Shown piece after piece: positions 12,701-24,997 of a DNA stretch of 64,000 bases; position 1 is the first letter of the stretch; each line of letters begins with the position of its first letter. The stretch is taken from the NCBI RefSeq assembly GCF_019320115.1, contig NC_089584.1, positions 73,749,533 to 73,813,532 of the forward strand. Direction: 5' to 3'. The DNA is from Miscanthus floridulus. Lineage: Eukaryota; Streptophyta; Magnoliopsida; Poales; Poaceae. The position numbers were made by a program, and so were the translations under genes. The notes under the pieces were generated by a model, which saw only the letters and a list, made by a program, of their open reading frames with translations, was not told where the DNA came from and ran no database searches.

Positions 12701-14699
12701 ATAAAAATTTCACATTTATTTGAGTAAAATAACTGCAGTTATAAAAAGAACAAGACATGACTAGCATTAAGAACCTAACTGCCTAAATCTATTTTTACAG
12801 ATAAACCTTTAAACTAAAACATGTAATATTATTGATCTAGTACATAGAGAATTTCACAAGTATTCCAAAAAGTCCACATTTGTTATTTTAGGATTTTTCT
12901 ACTAATTAATACATATTTTCAAAGTGGAGCATTCAAATCTGTAAAAACCAGAGAAAAAGGAAATTGAAATCTTGCATCGGGATCCTTGTGAAAACATAAA
13001 TTAAACGTCAGTGAATCGACCCTTCTTGGCACTATTCACTAGAGTCACCAGTTCTTCACAAAACCCCCTGCCTTTTCCCTTATTGCCGCGCGAGGTCCAT
13101 CGTCTTCTCCAACTCACAGACGGACGCAGAGCTTGGTGGCCGGCCGGCGGCCGACTTGGCCGGCTGGAGAGGGACTTCGGCGGCCACAGAGGGGCGGTGC
13201 TAGGGCTTGGCCGTGGACCGCCATGGCCGTGCCTGGCCGACCAAGCAGGAGGTAGCAGCGGCACAGCAACAGAGCATCACCAGGCCAGCGTTGCCGGCAG
13301 CGGCAGCTTCGTCGACGGTGAGCACACGGTGGGTCACGGCTCGGCCTAGGGCTTGGGGAGTCGGTCGTGGAGCCATAGGCATACTTGGTGGTGGCGCGGG
13401 AGGACTGTAGGAGAAGGAGTGGCGGCGGCAATGGAGTTTGGCCGCGGCGGCTATGGCGGCCACGCTCTGGCAAACGCGCAGGCACGAGGTCAGAGCGAGA
13501 GAGGCGATGGGAGGGCGAGCGAGTGAGCCAGAGGGAGCTCGGGCACTCGGTTTTCACTCCAGAAGGGCACTGGGGACACGACAGGGCAGCCACGTGGCAA
13601 GCGGCGTGCTGCAATGGCGGGTGTGCTCTGTGCATGGCGGCCACGCCTTGGACACGCGCCGCCCATTGAGGCGTTTTACCGAGCACGTGGCGGGCGACGG
13701 TATGGTCGACATGGGGAGTCAATTTGGGCTGCTTCCAGGCTGAATTTAGCAATGGGCCCAAAACGAAGTTTGCTCACGTTGGTCAGCTCTACATTTCTTA
13801 TTAAAGGTGCCAAGTCATTTGAGCTATGGATTAGTAGGTAATTAAGCTACAAATTGCTAGTGTCAACACATTAATAACGGTCACGGAAATTCACTTTTGG
13901 AGGTCAAAACTCGGTCAAATTCAGTGCAACTTTTTGTATGCTCCTCTCCATAATATAACCTTCAACTTTTATTTTTGGACCAACTCAAGTTGCTTAGCAA
14001 AATTTGGAGAACGCGGGATGTCAATGTCGATGTCAGTGAATTCCGGACTGCAAACACTGTCGGGCTGATTTCAGCTTTTCTATTAGACTTTGAGCCTTGT
14101 TTTGATCCATTTTGAAACCGAATCATGACTTGGTATTTTAACAAAGTTTGTTATAATCAAACTTTTATTCAACTTTCATTTTTGGTCAAATCTCATATCT
14201 GGTCCAGAAGTCAACTTTATTTCTCGGTCAACGCAAAGCCCTTTTTGCTATAGAATCTAGGGTTTCCATGATTTTCGGATATTTTCTCCATCTTTGCTCA
14301 ACACGAACCCTTCATAACTTTTGTTGTAGAGTTCAATTAGAGTTGTTGGAGCAAGGTTCCAAGGTTTGGTTGACTTCATAGGTTTCCATCCACTTGATAA
14401 AGCAATTCTTGCAAAGATATGACTTATCATTTCATGTGACTTTTTGATTCCAAACTTCATGAAACTTTTCCACGGGTCTAGATGGATGCATGTGGATGTA
14501 ATGTACATGGAAGAAGCATGTTTAGCATTACTCTTGCATAATCTTAACAAGGGTCCATATGTAAGCAATTGTGCGTGGCCCAAGTTTAAGTTGGAGCTCT
14601 ATCATGTAGATTTGATCTTGACACCTTGATTACCACTTGACATGTCATGTTTGAGCTCAAACCCATGCTTAACTGGTGATAAACACCTAGGGTGTTACA
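9745..14699 (-). repeat. LARD-A LTR (5' LTR in element orientation)
   Basis: Direct repeat of 199-5159 with intact termini TGTAACAG and TGTTACA. It repeats the degenerate ~180-bp array (about 11690-12650) and the GC-rich block (about 13000-13745). The outer end is followed by the AAACC target copy at 14700-14704. Confidence 0.92.
11690..12650. repeat. Degenerate ~180-bp tandem array, second LTR copy
   Basis: Same array as in the other LARD-A LTR, with matching unit order and only a few substitutions between the LTRs. It adds no independent copies. Confidence 0.5.
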
Positions 14700-15555
14700 A
14701 AACCCATAGAGCCAACTATCTAGCAAAGCAATCGCTGAGGCCCAAGAGTATCTCGAGGAGGAGTTATATGCATGCCAACATGGGCTTGTCACGCCGAACG
14801 TCCGTTCACGAACAGAGCACCGAAACATGTTTTACCGTGCGTTCTAGGGAATTTTGGCAATTTTTGTGGGCACATCGTGACTCACATCGTGACTACAACC
14901 TATACCATCCTCAAGTACTCACCTTGATGCAATCAACTATACACTTACATGAAGCTAGTGTTTAGGCATTTTATTAAAAATTTAAATGACAAAATAGCAT
15001 TGTCAATTATCATTTCAAACTTACAAGAATTTGATGTTCGATCAGTACTAACCTCCCCTAACACTTTTGGTTGAATTTTCAAAAGGTCAAAACATTGTTA
15101 ATTTCAACTAACATACCATGACCTATTCCATATTTCGTACTAACTCATAGGAACAAAATATTAAAGTACTATATAATTTACCAAAGATAGCACTTTTAAA
15201 CTTAAATTGTTTGTTTGTCGACTTAACCGTGAAGAGTGGATTTAATTTCAATTTGATTTCCGAGCTTCGCAAAAATACTAGTTGACATTATTATTCTCCA
15301 AGATTTAAATTGCATGCCCAGCTACGTAACTCGCCCTAAAATCTTTATTTCCACACTATACTCTAGTTATAATTGGTTGTTATTCATAGAAATTGTTTTC
15401 ATGCCAACAATAAACACAACTTATTCTATTCTTTTTGTTAGGAGTTTTCATCATCACCTCTTTACGCTAAGTAAACAAACTCACTATATTATTAGATCTA
15501 TCTCGCAGGTCTTAATCTCGGTGCTTAGCGAGCTCGTAACACCACAGGTGTTACA
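14700..15555 (-). repeat. LARD-B 3' LTR, inner piece
   Basis: Begins with the AAACC target copy, then runs parallel to about 22595-23466 with occasional substitutions and a short indel. It ends in GTGTTACA. Together with 1-198 it forms the interrupted LTR. Confidence 0.88.
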
Positions 15556-15574
15556 ACCAACCCCCCTTAAAAGA
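15556..15574 (-). other. LARD-B polypurine tract
   Basis: 'accaaccccccttaaaag' follows the LTR end. On the minus strand it is a purine run ending AAGGGGGGTTGGT next to the 3' LTR. Confidence 0.8.
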
Positions 15575-17439
15575 ATCTCATCTCGAGATTTGGAGCAAGA
15601 ACACAAAAGGAGACAACACGATTACACTTCGTAGATCTAAAATTACATGAAAGATTACATGACTTTGAATACTAAACCACACAGGGATTTAGGGATGCAT
15701 GGTTAAGAGCAACCTAGTACAATGAAGGCTTAATCTAGAAGTTGGGATAGACGAGGGCAATGGAGAAACAACAAGAAAATGATTATCCAAAACATGGTGT
15801 ATGTCCAACAGATCTAGAAACAGGAGACTAAGAAGTCAAACATCATGAACCCTAAGACCAAACTAACCAACGGTAGATTTGAATTCTTTAGAAACCAGAT
15901 CCTTTCTTCTCGGATTACACAATCACCAAGACTGACGAACCTAGTTCTTCGGATGACGACTGGATCTTGTAGCTCTGCTTCGGATTTGAGGGGAATGGGG
16001 ATGCAAGAGGAGAACAGGGGCATCTTATAATGGTGATCGAAGGTGGAGTGTAGTGCATCAGAAGTGGAGACAGCGTGGATGGGCAACACTGACGGTTCAT
16101 GCTATGGGGATAAAGTCAGCCATGGTGCGCTCAATACGTGAGCTTGAGTGGAGGCTGGATAAGGAGAGGATAGGAGAGGGGGTTCGCTCGATAAAGAAGG
16201 CGTGCGGGTGACCATGTCCCCAAAAGAAGAAAAAGGGGAGGGGAAGGGGGTCCGGTACAGGGATGAAGGCGTGGGATCGAGACCAACCAGGTGCCAGAAA
16301 AAGGAGAAGCACACAGTGCATGAGGATGACGAGTACAACACGATGCCGCGGCCATGTGAGAATAGGCTGCTAATGGACCTGACACAGACGGGGTCCGTAG
16401 AGCATGTGGCAATAGTGACCGATGTGCGTAGCATGGTCTAGCTGGACACAAGCTTGGGACTTGACATCCACTCAGGTTTTCCCAAGCACTCCCTACTACC
16501 CAAGGCTAACTTTTCCCTAGTGTTCTTCTTTCCTCCCCTTCCTTGTCCACAATATGCACTAACCTTTGTATGAACTGAGATCACAACATGCATGCTTCCT
16601 CCAAAACTACATCCTCTTGTTTACATTGAGAGAACACTATTTCATCAACCCATTGTGGATTTCCCATTCAAACACCCTAATATTTCCAAGGAGAATATTT
16701 TGTAGCAAAAGCGGTACAGCGGTGTAACTTGGTAAAGGTACTTGGTCAACAACCTTGATACTAGTGCGTGCCGAGCAGCGTCACCATGTGCCAGCTATTC
16801 CATAGGGGCCCTCAGTTTTGTTGTGGCACCATAAGCTATTGACCAGGCAACTACTACCAACTTACACACAATGAAGGCGGTGGGGTCATAGACCATAGAA
16901 TCAGAGGAGTATTGCAAGGGAAGATTCAAACAACAAGGGTTCCTTTTGCAATAAGGGACAAGGAATTCAAATCCCACAATGGATTTGATTTAAAGAGATT
17001 CAAGTGTTCAGCTGGGATATCCACAATTAGTCGATACAGTGTCCTATGTTATCCCACCATGGCTGATCTGCTGGCATCTGAATAGCAACTTCCCTTGTAA
17101 CACACTTAACATCATCCTTGAAAACCCTAAGTATGTCTAATGAGACTTAAGGGTAGATGGACTCAATAAACACAGCGAAATAAATAAAATACACATTCCA
17201 ACGGCCTCATACTGGTACAACATACATGCACTCAATATCCCATTCTTAACACATCATTCACCTTCCCTACGATCGGACGATCTCAACAACTACGGACAAA
17301 ATATAATAGAAAGATTACAATACTAGAGGACAGCGATGAAAGACACCACTAACTATGAGTACATCTTCCTAAGGCAACTAATCTATTTTGTCGGACCACA
17401 CATCTTCATTCCTAGGCTTAGCAGATTCTTTTACTGCCC

Positions 17440-18285
17440 TGGCTAAGGATTTGCCTCCTCTCTTGGCAGTAGCTGAGTGAGAGGAGGCAAGGGTTCTACT
17501 TCTAACACTTCCGAGGGTGGAGATGCTGGCGGTACTGCAACATCGGTTCTCCTTCTTTCTAGTGGGTGGACAGGGATTCCTTCTATGATCAAGGGATCCT
17601 GCCATTCTACAGCCAGTGTCCTATGCTTAGCCCTGGTGATAAGGTAGGCCTCTCCCAACTATTGGGAATGTCAATCTTTAGCCTCCTTTAGGGCTTCCGA
17701 CATGGCAGTCTCCCAACTCTCTATGGCTGCTGCACTAGCATGCGCTTTGGCAAGCTGCACCTAGAGCATCTTGGAGAAGATCTTGGCTTCCTCGGCTCGC
17801 TAGAATCACTTCCTCAGCTCCAAGGCTTACCAGTCATACTATGCATCTAGAGAAAGCAGGTATGTGGTCAAGTGCACCATGGTTGGACTATCTTCTTGCG
17901 CATCCTGCCCTTGCAAAGCCTCCATACAAGCCCTCCATACCCACCGATTCTTTTCCAAAGGTGGAAAGAACCTCATGGGGGTATGAGCAATGAGCTCTTC
18001 ATAGATCTAGCAAAGGTACCACAAGGCTTTGCGGGTCACAACCTGATAGACGTTGATGAAGCGAAACCCAGTTGCGGTCACATTCTAGGCTTCAGTGATG
18101 TCGGGAAACTCCTCACTCTTTCTAATATAGATGGTAACTTCACACCACTTAGTGCCATGCTTTTCATACTCACGGCCCTCATACTCAGGATGATCCTTGA
18201 CTCTGAGCTTTTGTAGGGTGGCATACAGATTTTTAGAAAAACCCTTAGTGTTTAGGTAGTAACTACTAACCTAGGCTCCTGCCAT
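17440..18285 (-). pseudogene. Decayed LARD-B internal ORF of unknown function
   Basis: Read on the minus strand from an ATG at 18285, one frame of about 280 codons continues without a frameshift and is broken only by about ten nonsense codons, mostly TAG. Readable segments include KDHPEYEGREYEKHGTKWCE, VYQVVTRKALWYL, HTPMRFFPPLEKNR and EALQGQDAQEDSP, then an alanine- and glutamate-rich, probably helical stretch and a proline-rich tail (VAVPPASPPS). Many stops stand where Gln or Trp would be expected from C-to-T or G-to-A changes. I have the impression that similar predicted proteins are common in grass retroelement annotations, but I cannot name a domain or function. It lies between PBS and PPT, so it belongs to the element. 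It could be a diverged Gag-like or accessory protein, or a captured host gene. Confidence 0.65.
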
Positions 18286-18940
18286 TCCTAGTGGTTGGTT
18301 GCAAGAAAGGACTAAGTGAAAAGCTTGCTCAAAATAAAAAGCTAGGCAAGCTAAAGTGCACCGAGTGGTGGTACCAATGGCTAGGCCAGGCCCTGCTTAT
18401 AATGGCAAAGTGGTCAGTGGTCCTGGCGTGGTCCACCAAGGTTACTGTGTGGGATTAGTACGAATGAATTGACCAATTTTTTTGCGCGTTCAAGACAAGC
18501 GATGTCTGAGGCCATTAATGACTAGTACGACTATAGGGCAAGAGTCCGACAAGAGCACATAAAAGAGTACGGGGAGACGTGGGTCACGGCAGGTATGAAC
18601 CACAGACAAATGCGAAGCATGAAGCCATAGTACAGCAGTAATTCTCGAACAAGGTCCAATCAGTCATGCATAATACGACACACGTGACATCTATGAAGGG
18701 CGCATCTACTAGCAGTACGGTCACGACGACTAAGGCATTACTAGCATGACTGACTTAAAGCTCATATACTATGTGAGAGTCAGTCCATCGAAGAAAGCCT
18801 AGTTAAACCTATTCTGAATACTTAACTATAATAATAGGGCTACTTATATATTTCATAGTTAAACGCCCTAACTTTTTGTAAAAATAGGTTGTCAAATTTT
18901 AGTTTAGAAAGGTATTTTGAAGCTTTATTTCCTCATGTAT

Positions 18941-18952
18941 GCTCTGATACCA
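18941..18952 (-). other. LARD-B primer-binding site (initiator tRNA-Met)
   Basis: Minus-strand TGGTATCAGAGC, 2 bp inside the LTR edge at 18955. It is identical to the LARD-A site. Confidence 0.9.
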
Positions 18953-18954
18953 CC

Positions 18955-21900
18955 TATGGCAGAACCGCCCAAAATAACACACTTACGGAGGTGCTTGTCT
19001 TCCACTAGACACTAAGCACTCCAAAAGTGAGCCACATCAGGCAGTTCCATTGAGCACACCCCAAGGGAGAACTCAAAAATCCACATTTTTCAATAGGATC
19101 ATAAATGGGAGAATAAAACTTATAATATTTTATCCATTTCTTACATCACTTTTTATGCAACATCAGAGTATAATATTTATTGTTTATAACAATGGAATAT
19201 AATCATGTTATCAGAGTTTTAGTGGAAATAAAATCATTTAATAACAAGATAAACATTAACATGATGCTCCGTTATATACAACACAACAGGTTATAAGTTT
19301 TCCATTGTAAAACATTTTGGATGGATGTTTCAAATAAATTCTATGTCCGCAACATTAAGGAAGTCCTCGCTGAGCCCACCAGGAGGTTTCCATACACAAG
19401 TGTCAGCTCCACATGTTCCTGTCACCTACAACAGGGTAGAACAAACCCTGAGTACTTAATTGTACTCCACAAGACTTATCTGCAAGGAGGAAAGAAAAGA
19501 CTTCAGAGATATGCAAGGTTATCTGACTTGTGGTTTATTGCATCTGCTGGAAGCATTACTAAATGTGCATCCTTATATTCAATTTCATTAGCAGTCATCA
19601 TTAGTTCATTAACTAACTATTCTATGTAAGCACATGTGCTACTTTCAAGCAGGTGGTAAGCAATTAGACCTATTTTACCATCTTTCATATTCCAGTTCTT
19701 ACTATGGTGCTAGATTATAGACAAGTCGTACTAGATTACCCGACGATTCGTGAACTAATGTGCCCAGCTAGGTACCCCAAAACACACACCACACTTGTAC
19801 CCTAGGCACAAATAGGACCAACCCATCACTCTCCTATCAAGGGGTCTAGGTCCTCATCCAAACTTGGACTCCAAGCCCCCACTCCTGAGTCCCAGACTCA
19901 GTATGGTGCTTTGACCTTCACCATCCCTGCCTCCAATTAGTTGGTCCGAAAAGAGCCGGAACCGATGCCAAGAGAGCAACAAGCCTTCCCTACTCCCTTA
20001 AACAAGTATGTGCTCAGGATAATAAGTCTATGACCTAACTAGAATCCAATGCAATGGCCAGACCTTAACCGACACAGGCGAAACAAGTGAGATCCGAGCC
20101 TCACTTGAATGCCAAACCAAGTCCAGATCCAAAGTACCATTCCGCCCGGTCTCCAATTATCATTCATATATATTTGATGTGATAGTAATATAATAACAAC
20201 AGTAATATCTTTCCTATCTCTCGCGAGTGATGGGCAATCAGTCGACTTCTACCTGATCCTATAACATAGCAATCTACATGATCCTCACTTACTAGTAGGA
20301 CTCATAGGATAAGGATATATATATATATATATATGCAAGTGGTTTTCATTCAGCTCCTTAAAACTTAATGCACAAGCATAAAATAAAGTGTAGAATAATA
20401 GGGGTTATGCACCGGGGCTTGCCTGGGTAAGATATAACAAAAAGTTAGCATTCCATTATGATGGCAAGATCCTCTGGATGATCCTTTCGATACTCCAGAT
20501 GACTCCATGATCCCTCATTGTTCCTATTAGGGTATACGTGGATGAAATGTAGAGACATAATTAACTAACTACAACCATGACTCATAAAATACAATTTATG
20601 CCTCTCAAGCTAACAAGCTAGTTCTAATGATGACCGTACTTAGGCTATGTATCCACGTTGCCGATCCAGACGTTATTTCCCAATGAGTGTTTTAGCTATA
20701 CAAACCCAAGTTGTTTCTTTATTCCATTCTATCGATTTAATATCTATTCGAAATAGGGCATCATTATCTATCTAACAAACTAATTATTCTAGAGCTACAA
20801 AAATTACAATGAGCAGATAATAATATTAGGAATTTACTGTAAAATGTTTAGAGTCGACACTATCACCATTTTCTCACAAAAATTTCCACAAGCTCACACT
20901 TTAACAATATTAAATATTTTAAAATAATTAGAGCAACCCTAAAAATAGCACCAACTAAATGAACAAAATACATTAACAGATAGATCATGATTTTAGGAAC
21001 CTAACAAAATTAGTTTCACTATTTTTGGATCCCTAAATGATTTTATATCTAAATAACAAAAATCAGCTCAGAATTTATTTTAGAAAACCTTTTCTAATTC
21101 CCTAGAAAACAAGAAGGGCACCGCGACCCACTTGGCCTAGCGCGAGGCGCGACCACGCGTGGCAAGCTGGCCCAACAAGCGGCCCAAGGTGGGGAGCCCG
21201 CGCGCATGCCATCTTGCAAAAGAGACCCTATTCTTCTTAGTAATAGCACAACCTCCCTACACACTATTCTCCTAGTCATCATCTTTGCAAATGGGCCCCT
21301 GAATGTTGCCGACTTCACCTTGGGGAGGTCCCCGATGACTCCATGTGCGATGGCATGGCTCGGCCATGCCAGCCTACCAAAGGTCAAACCGATGCGTCCA
21401 ATGAGCCGACATGAATCTATGTACCAACACGCATAGGTTGGAGGCAGCGGATGAGCCTAGCGGTGAACTACCTAACCTTGTCTCTACAATGGGGCAATCC
21501 GCGTGGTGGCACGAGTGTTCCGGTGAACCTATGCACTCATGGAGAGATAGACACGGTGAAGATGCTTTAGGAAATCATCGTGGTGTATGCTATGGTGACC
21601 GTTGATGTAGGCGAGGTCCGAGGTGATCTGGCCATGTGTGAGCCGTCGGCACGGCGGTGCTCTGAGGTGGACACCGGCGTGTCACTACATCTCCGGTAGG
21701 GTGCCTAACCAAAAGAACATGAACACAAGCTAGAGAAGGTCAAGACGAGTTTATGGCTACAAGCAATTGAACTTCTACCTGCCTTACGGCCTTACCCCCA
21801 AACATGCTCTGCTACGGTGGTGAGACGACCGCCTGCTCGGAAAATGCCAAGTTCAGCCAACAAAAGGGAACGGAGGGCTCAAAGAGGGTCGGCTGGCTAG

Positions 21901-23466
21901 CCAACCTCCAAAGCCAACCATGGTTGCAAGGAATCGAGCTAAAGCGTTCAAAAAAGCATGAATGGCGGTAGCGGGCTCGATTGAAGCTCGACGTGGCCAT
22001 GGAGGGGGCGAAGGCAGTAGAGTTCTTAGCCAGTTAAAGCGAGACCGAGTACATGCAGGGGAAACAATGCAACACCATGGCCCCTTAAATGGTGCTTGGA
22101 TGGGACTCCTAAGGCCAAAGCTCACACATCGATGCATGGACACATGCGGTCGTTAGCCCACCATCGTGATGTAGTCGAAGATAATGCGAGTAGGAGCGCG
22201 GTAGGTGAGTTGAGCGGATGTGAACGCGCGACAGGGCAGAACAAGGTGAAAGGAGATGACAGAGTGCAACCCTATGCGTGACTCAGCCACACGTGTGCAC
22301 AGCATGGTGATGATTACCAAGCCTGGCTCGGCGCATCACCGGCTGCCCCATGGGGCTTGGCCAAGGCGACGATAAGACGTCGCACATAGTCAGCGACACA
22401 TGGCATGGCCTGAGGGCTGACTAGCAGCAGCCAACTAGCCATGGCCCCCACCCAACACCGGCACACATACGCGCGAGCATGGTGACCGCGGCCACAAAAT
22501 CCAAACGGCTGAAATGGCAACATGCACAGTTTTTAAAGCAAGCCAAAAACTGCTAATGACCTTGGATGAAGCTCAACTACTTTCCCTAACCTCAAACCCG
22601 TAGTGCCAACTATCTAGCAAAGCAATCGCCTTGGCCTAGGAGTAGCTCGAGGAGGAGTTATATGCATGTCAACATGGGCTTGTCATGCTGAATGCCCGTT
22701 CGCGAACAGAGCACCGAAACGTGTTTCACCGTGCGTTCTAGGGAATTTGGGCAATTTTTGTGGGCACATCGTGACTCCCATCATGACTACAACCTATACC
22801 ATCCTCAAGTACTCACCTTGATGCAATCAACTATACACTTAAATGAAGCTAGTGTTTAGGCATTTTGGTAAAAATTTAAATGACAAAATAGCATTGTTAA
22901 TTATCATTTTAGACTTACAAGAATTCGATGTTCGATTAGTACTAACCTCCCCTAACACTTTTGATTGAATTTTTAAAAGGTCAAAACATTGTTAATTTCA
23001 ACTAACATACCATGACCTTGTCCATATTTCATAATAACTCGTAGGAAGAAAATATTAAAGCACTATTTAAGTATGTTTCACTATATAATTTACCAAAGAT
23101 GGCACTTTTAAACTTAAATCGTTTGTTTGCCGACTTAACCGTGAAGAGTGGATTTAATTTCAATTTGATTTCCGAGCTTTGCAAAATTACTAGCTGCATT
23201 ATTATTCTCCAAGATTTAAATTGCATGCCCAGCTACGTAACTCGCCCTCAAATATTTATTTCCACACTATACTCCAGTTATAATTGGTCGTTGTTCATAG
23301 AAATTGTTTTCATGCCAACAATTAACACAACTTATTCTATTCTTTTTGTTAGGAGTTTTCATCACCACCTCTTTACGCTAAGTAAACAAACTCACTATAT
23401 TATTAGATCTATCTCGCAGGTCATAATCTCGGTGCTTAGCAAGCTCGTAACACCAAAGGTGTTACA
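18955..23466 (-). repeat. LARD-B 5' LTR (complete, ~4.5 kb)
   Basis: Starts TATGGCAGAACCGCCC and ends AAGGTGTTACA. Its tail (22400-23466) pairs with 1-198 plus 14700-15555. It shares the start 'GCAGAACCGCCCAA' and parts of its first kilobase with the LARD-A LTR, so the two elements are relatives. It has an (AT)n run near 20320-20335 and a GC-richer segment at about 21100-22400. It abuts a Gag frame of the copia element at 23467. Confidence 0.88.
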
Positions 23467-24997
23467 TGTCACTATTCTAGTGAGGAGTGGTTTGGACACC
23501 ATAACATCAAACCAAGTGTTGGGAGATATGATGACCAATGACACATATAGAGATGATGATGAGAAGGAAGAAAAGAAGAATGAGAAGAAGGATGAGAAGA
23601 AGAAGAGTGTGACATTCAAGGCCACATCATCTAAGGACAAGGCAAAACAAGAAACATCAAGTGAAGATGAAGATTCAAGGTTTGATGAAGTTGATGATGA
23701 GAAGATGGCTCTCTTTATGAAGAGATTTGGCAAATTCATGATGAAGAATGGTTATCGTGCAAGAAGAAAGGAGTCATCATCAAGGAACAAGGATGAATCA
23801 AGGAGGTGCTTCAAGTGTGGTACCAAGGATCACCTTGTTGCTCAATACCCCTGCAATAGTGAAAATGAAGATGATGACAAGTAGAGCAAGAAGAAGGAGA
23901 AGAAGGAGAAGAAGGAGAAGAAAGACAAGATGACCTTCAAGAAGAACAAGAAGGGTGGTTTATATGTGGTCACTTGGGATAGTGATGCTTCCTCAAGTGA
24001 TGATAATGAAAGTGATGATGACAAGACCACCAAGAAGAAAGCTCTTGCAAGCATTACTATCAATGAGAAGCCTTCTCTCTTCGACACTCCATCAACTTGT
24101 TTCATGGCTAAGGCCACTAAGGTACAATCTCATGATGATGGATGTGAAAATGAAAGTGATAGTGATGGTGATGATGATGAACCAACTAAAGATGAACTAA
24201 TTGACATGCTAGAGGATGCTAAGACTCACTTTAGCATCAAGAGAAGGGAATGCAAAAACTTGCATAAGGAACTAAAGGCCCTTAAGCAAGCCTTTGATGA
24301 GCCCAATGCTACTCATGAGAGTCTAAAGAAAAACCATGATGAGCTTGGCAAGGCTCACAAGAAGCTTGAAAAGGCTCATTCCACTCTTATTGAGCAAAAT
24401 GAGAAAGTAATTGTAACATGTGATGTAGGCTTAACATGTGACATAATTGATGAATCTTTCTATAAGCCTATTGTTGTTGCTCCCGCTAACCCTTCTTGTA
24501 GCTCATCATCCACTACTACTTCACCTATGAGTGATGGTTTCACTTGTGATGCCTCACTTATGGTTGAGAATGAGACCTTAAAGAAGGAGGTCAATGAGCT
24601 CACTCGTGCCTTAGGCAAAGCCTATGGTGGTGAGGCCCGCTTGCTAAAGTGCTTGGGTAGCCAAAGGTTTTCTCTCAACAAAGAGAGATTAGGCTATACC
24701 CCTAAGAAAGGCAAGATGGCCTTTGCTCTTCACAAAACTAGTTTTGTGAAGAACAATGGTCGGTTTTGCCATAGATGCAAGCAAGTTGGGCATGTAGAGC
24801 AATATTACAAGAACAAGAAGACTAATGTATCCTCAATTAAGTTTGATTCTTATTATTTGCTTACTAAGGGTGTGAATAGAGTGAAGATTGTTGGTACACC
24901 AATTGTGGGCTCAAAGAAGAAAGCCATTTGGGTGTCAAAAAGCTTGGTCACTAACCTTCAAGGACCCAAGCAAGTTTGGGTACCTAAAAGGAATTGA
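23467..24997 (+). pseudogene. SIRE-type Gag (C-terminal part)
   Basis: The frame picks up right after the LARD-B LTR and runs to 24997, with one TAG at 23882. It shows Lys/Glu-rich acidic repeats, two zinc-knuckle-like sites (CFKCGTKDH near 23810 and CHRCKQVGH near 24770), a coiled-coil-like segment (about 24190-24410) and a WVPK ending typical of this lineage's Gag-Pol border. In both knuckles the final Cys is not in place: the first reads QYPC instead of the expected CX4HX4C spacing, and the second ends in Tyr. Both are compatible with G-to-A changes. The apparent initiation inside the LTR is an artefact of the insertion. Confidence 0.85.

Larger units (their letters stand above)
199..14699 (-). 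mobile_element. LARD-A: complete long-LTR, pol-less retroelement
   Basis: A 14.5-kb element made of two ~4.96-kb direct repeats (199-5159 and 9745-14699) around a 4.6-kb interior. The ends read TATAACAG/TGTAACAG and TGTTACA. It is flanked by a perfect 5-bp target duplication AAACC (194-198 and 14700-14704), and the empty site is visible in the sister LTR near 22594. A primer site complementary to initiator tRNA-Met and a purine tract both point to the minus strand. I see no Gag, protease, integrase or reverse-transcriptase motif on either strand. Very long LTRs around a non-coding interior fit the LARD class described in grasses, which must use proteins from another element. By eye the LTRs differ at roughly 2% of sites over a sampled 300 bp, so the insertion is fairly young. 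Confidence 0.9.
15556..18954 (-). other. LARD-B interior
   Basis: About 3.4 kb between LTR and LTR. It holds the decayed unknown-function frame (17440-18285, minus) and a block at 16740-16850 shared with LARD-A. Otherwise I see no retroelement protein domains, consistent with a non-autonomous LARD. Confidence 0.75.

Noticed and set aside
23099..23466. Gag start inside the LARD-B LTR
   Set aside because: The frame happens to run through the LTR end. Its LTR part also occurs in the other LTR copy (14700-15555) without Gag.
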